This document shows positions 63,576-64,000 of a stretch of 64,000 nucleotides of DNA, in pieces. A model generated the notes under the pieces. It was given only the letters and a program-made list of their open reading frames with translations. It was not told where the DNA came from and made no database searches. The DNA comes from Prochlorococcaceae cyanobacterium jk18x22bins.40 (GTDB lineage: Bacteria; Cyanobacteriota; Cyanobacteriia; PCC-6307; Cyanobiaceae): contig JAJDVL010000044.1 of the NCBI GenBank assembly GCA_022826155.1, positions 1 to 64,000 on the forward strand, given 5' to 3'. Each line of letters begins with the position of its first letter. The first letter of the stretch is position 1. Made by a program: the position numbers and the translations under genes.

Positions 63576-63628
63576 TGTGGTTTACCGTGGCGCGCTTCAC
63601 GGCCATGGAGGTCCTTCTTGCAGCCAGT

Positions 63629-64000
63629 TTAGTTGCCCCATGGGTGGGAAGGCTCAGCCATGGAATCCCCAAACCCGTTCCAGAAGATCTGGTCACGGAC
63701 CACCACCGCCAGGGCCAGGGCCACCCCGCAATGGCTCCACTGGGGCGACCCCTGGAGCCAGAGGCCAAAGGCCCGGCGTAAGCGCTGCTGTTGCCGCCAG
63801 CCGAGACAGTTGCCGGCACCATCCACAAAGGCCAGCCCGGCGGCGTTGCGGCATTTCACCTCCACGATCAACAGCCGCCCGTCCTGGTGCAGCAGCAAGT
63901 CCATCTCCCCATGGCGGCAGCGCCAGCGGTGTTCCAGAACCTCCCAGCCCTGAGCCGTCAGCACTGTCGCGACCCGTTGTTCTGCGGCCAGGCCCCGCTC
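63629..64000 (-). CDS. yraN: YraN/UPF0102-family protein, start beyond right edge
   Basis: The visible part includes ERGLAAEQRVATVLTAQGW, HRWRCRHGEMDLLLHQDGR and LLIVEVKCRNAAG, the UPF0102 fold resembling a Holliday-junction resolvase (E-x-K). The frame is open to the window edge, so the N-terminus is missing; the GTG near 63964 is internal. Function not established. Confidence 0.88.
   Translation of the reverse strand, partial: ERGLAAEQRVATVLTAQGWEVLEHRWRCRHGEMDLLLHQDGRLLIVEVKCRNAAGLAFVDGAGNCLGWRQQQRLRRAFGLWLQGSPQWSHCGVALALAVVVRDQIFWNGFGDSMAEPSHPWGN

Overview
The window comes from a GC-rich phycobilisome-containing marine picocyanobacterium of the Synechococcus/Prochlorococcus group. The evidence is the two minor allophycocyanin core subunits (apcD, apcF), photosystem II genes (psbB, psbT, psbM, psb28), gun4, sipA, a nickel superoxide dismutase with its maturation protease (sodN-sodX), and dense packing with many 4-bp or antisense 3' overlaps. 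The autotransporter esterase and the defence/Fic-rich island would suit a host-associated lineage such as Candidatus Synechococcus spongiarum, but that is inference.

Layout. 1-18,210 is conserved backbone: RNase II-like exoribonuclease, rpsR, rpmG, pheT, apcD, a membrane thioredoxin, a NIL/4Fe-4S ferredoxin, a lytic transglycosylase, glmM, glnA behind an NtcA-type promoter, apcF, a glyoxylate aminotransferase, tadA, a PLP decarboxylase, a Ras-like GTPase, lspA, bioY and sipA. 18,211-32,960 is an accessory island. 32,956-64,000 is backbone again: M16 protease, GDSL autotransporter, ParB-like protein, birA, an aminotransferase, trxA, a phospholipase D-family lipoprotein, EamA exporter, tRNA-Phe, comF, a sugar kinase, metK, rpsA, psbT-psbB, ferredoxin, psbM, sodX-sodN, gun4, mnmH, psb28, secF-secD, pdhB, ispE, rsmA and part of yraN.

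The island is the most interesting part. It lies between sipA and the M16 protease gene and is bounded by imperfect direct repeats of about 50 bp (18202-18250 and 32961-33012) that duplicate the 3' end of the M16 gene. No integrase is visible. From right to left it carries a fic remnant, an MmeI-like DNA methyltransferase translationally coupled to a KAP-type P-loop NTPase, a PIN-type toxin-antitoxin pair flanked by 33-bp direct repeats, a decayed fic copy, a small secreted NTF2-like protein, an intact Fic AMP-transferase behind a triple operator, an OLD-like ATPase overlapping a broken DUF4276/TOPRIM-type gene, a Schlafen/AlbA-type ATP-binding protein between two clusters of 100-bp repeats, a shortened superfamily-2 helicase and a GIY-YIG protein. 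I read it as a defence island under active rearrangement. The methyltransferase-KAP pair is the best candidate for an undescribed anti-phage or modification system, possibly working with the helicase, Schlafen-like and Fic proteins.

Gene links worth noting: glnA control by NtcA, biotin uptake (bioY) and attachment (birA), SecDF, PSII assembly (psb28) beside chlorophyll control (gun4), and a CP47 operon (psbB-psbT) ending in a stem-loop before rpsA.
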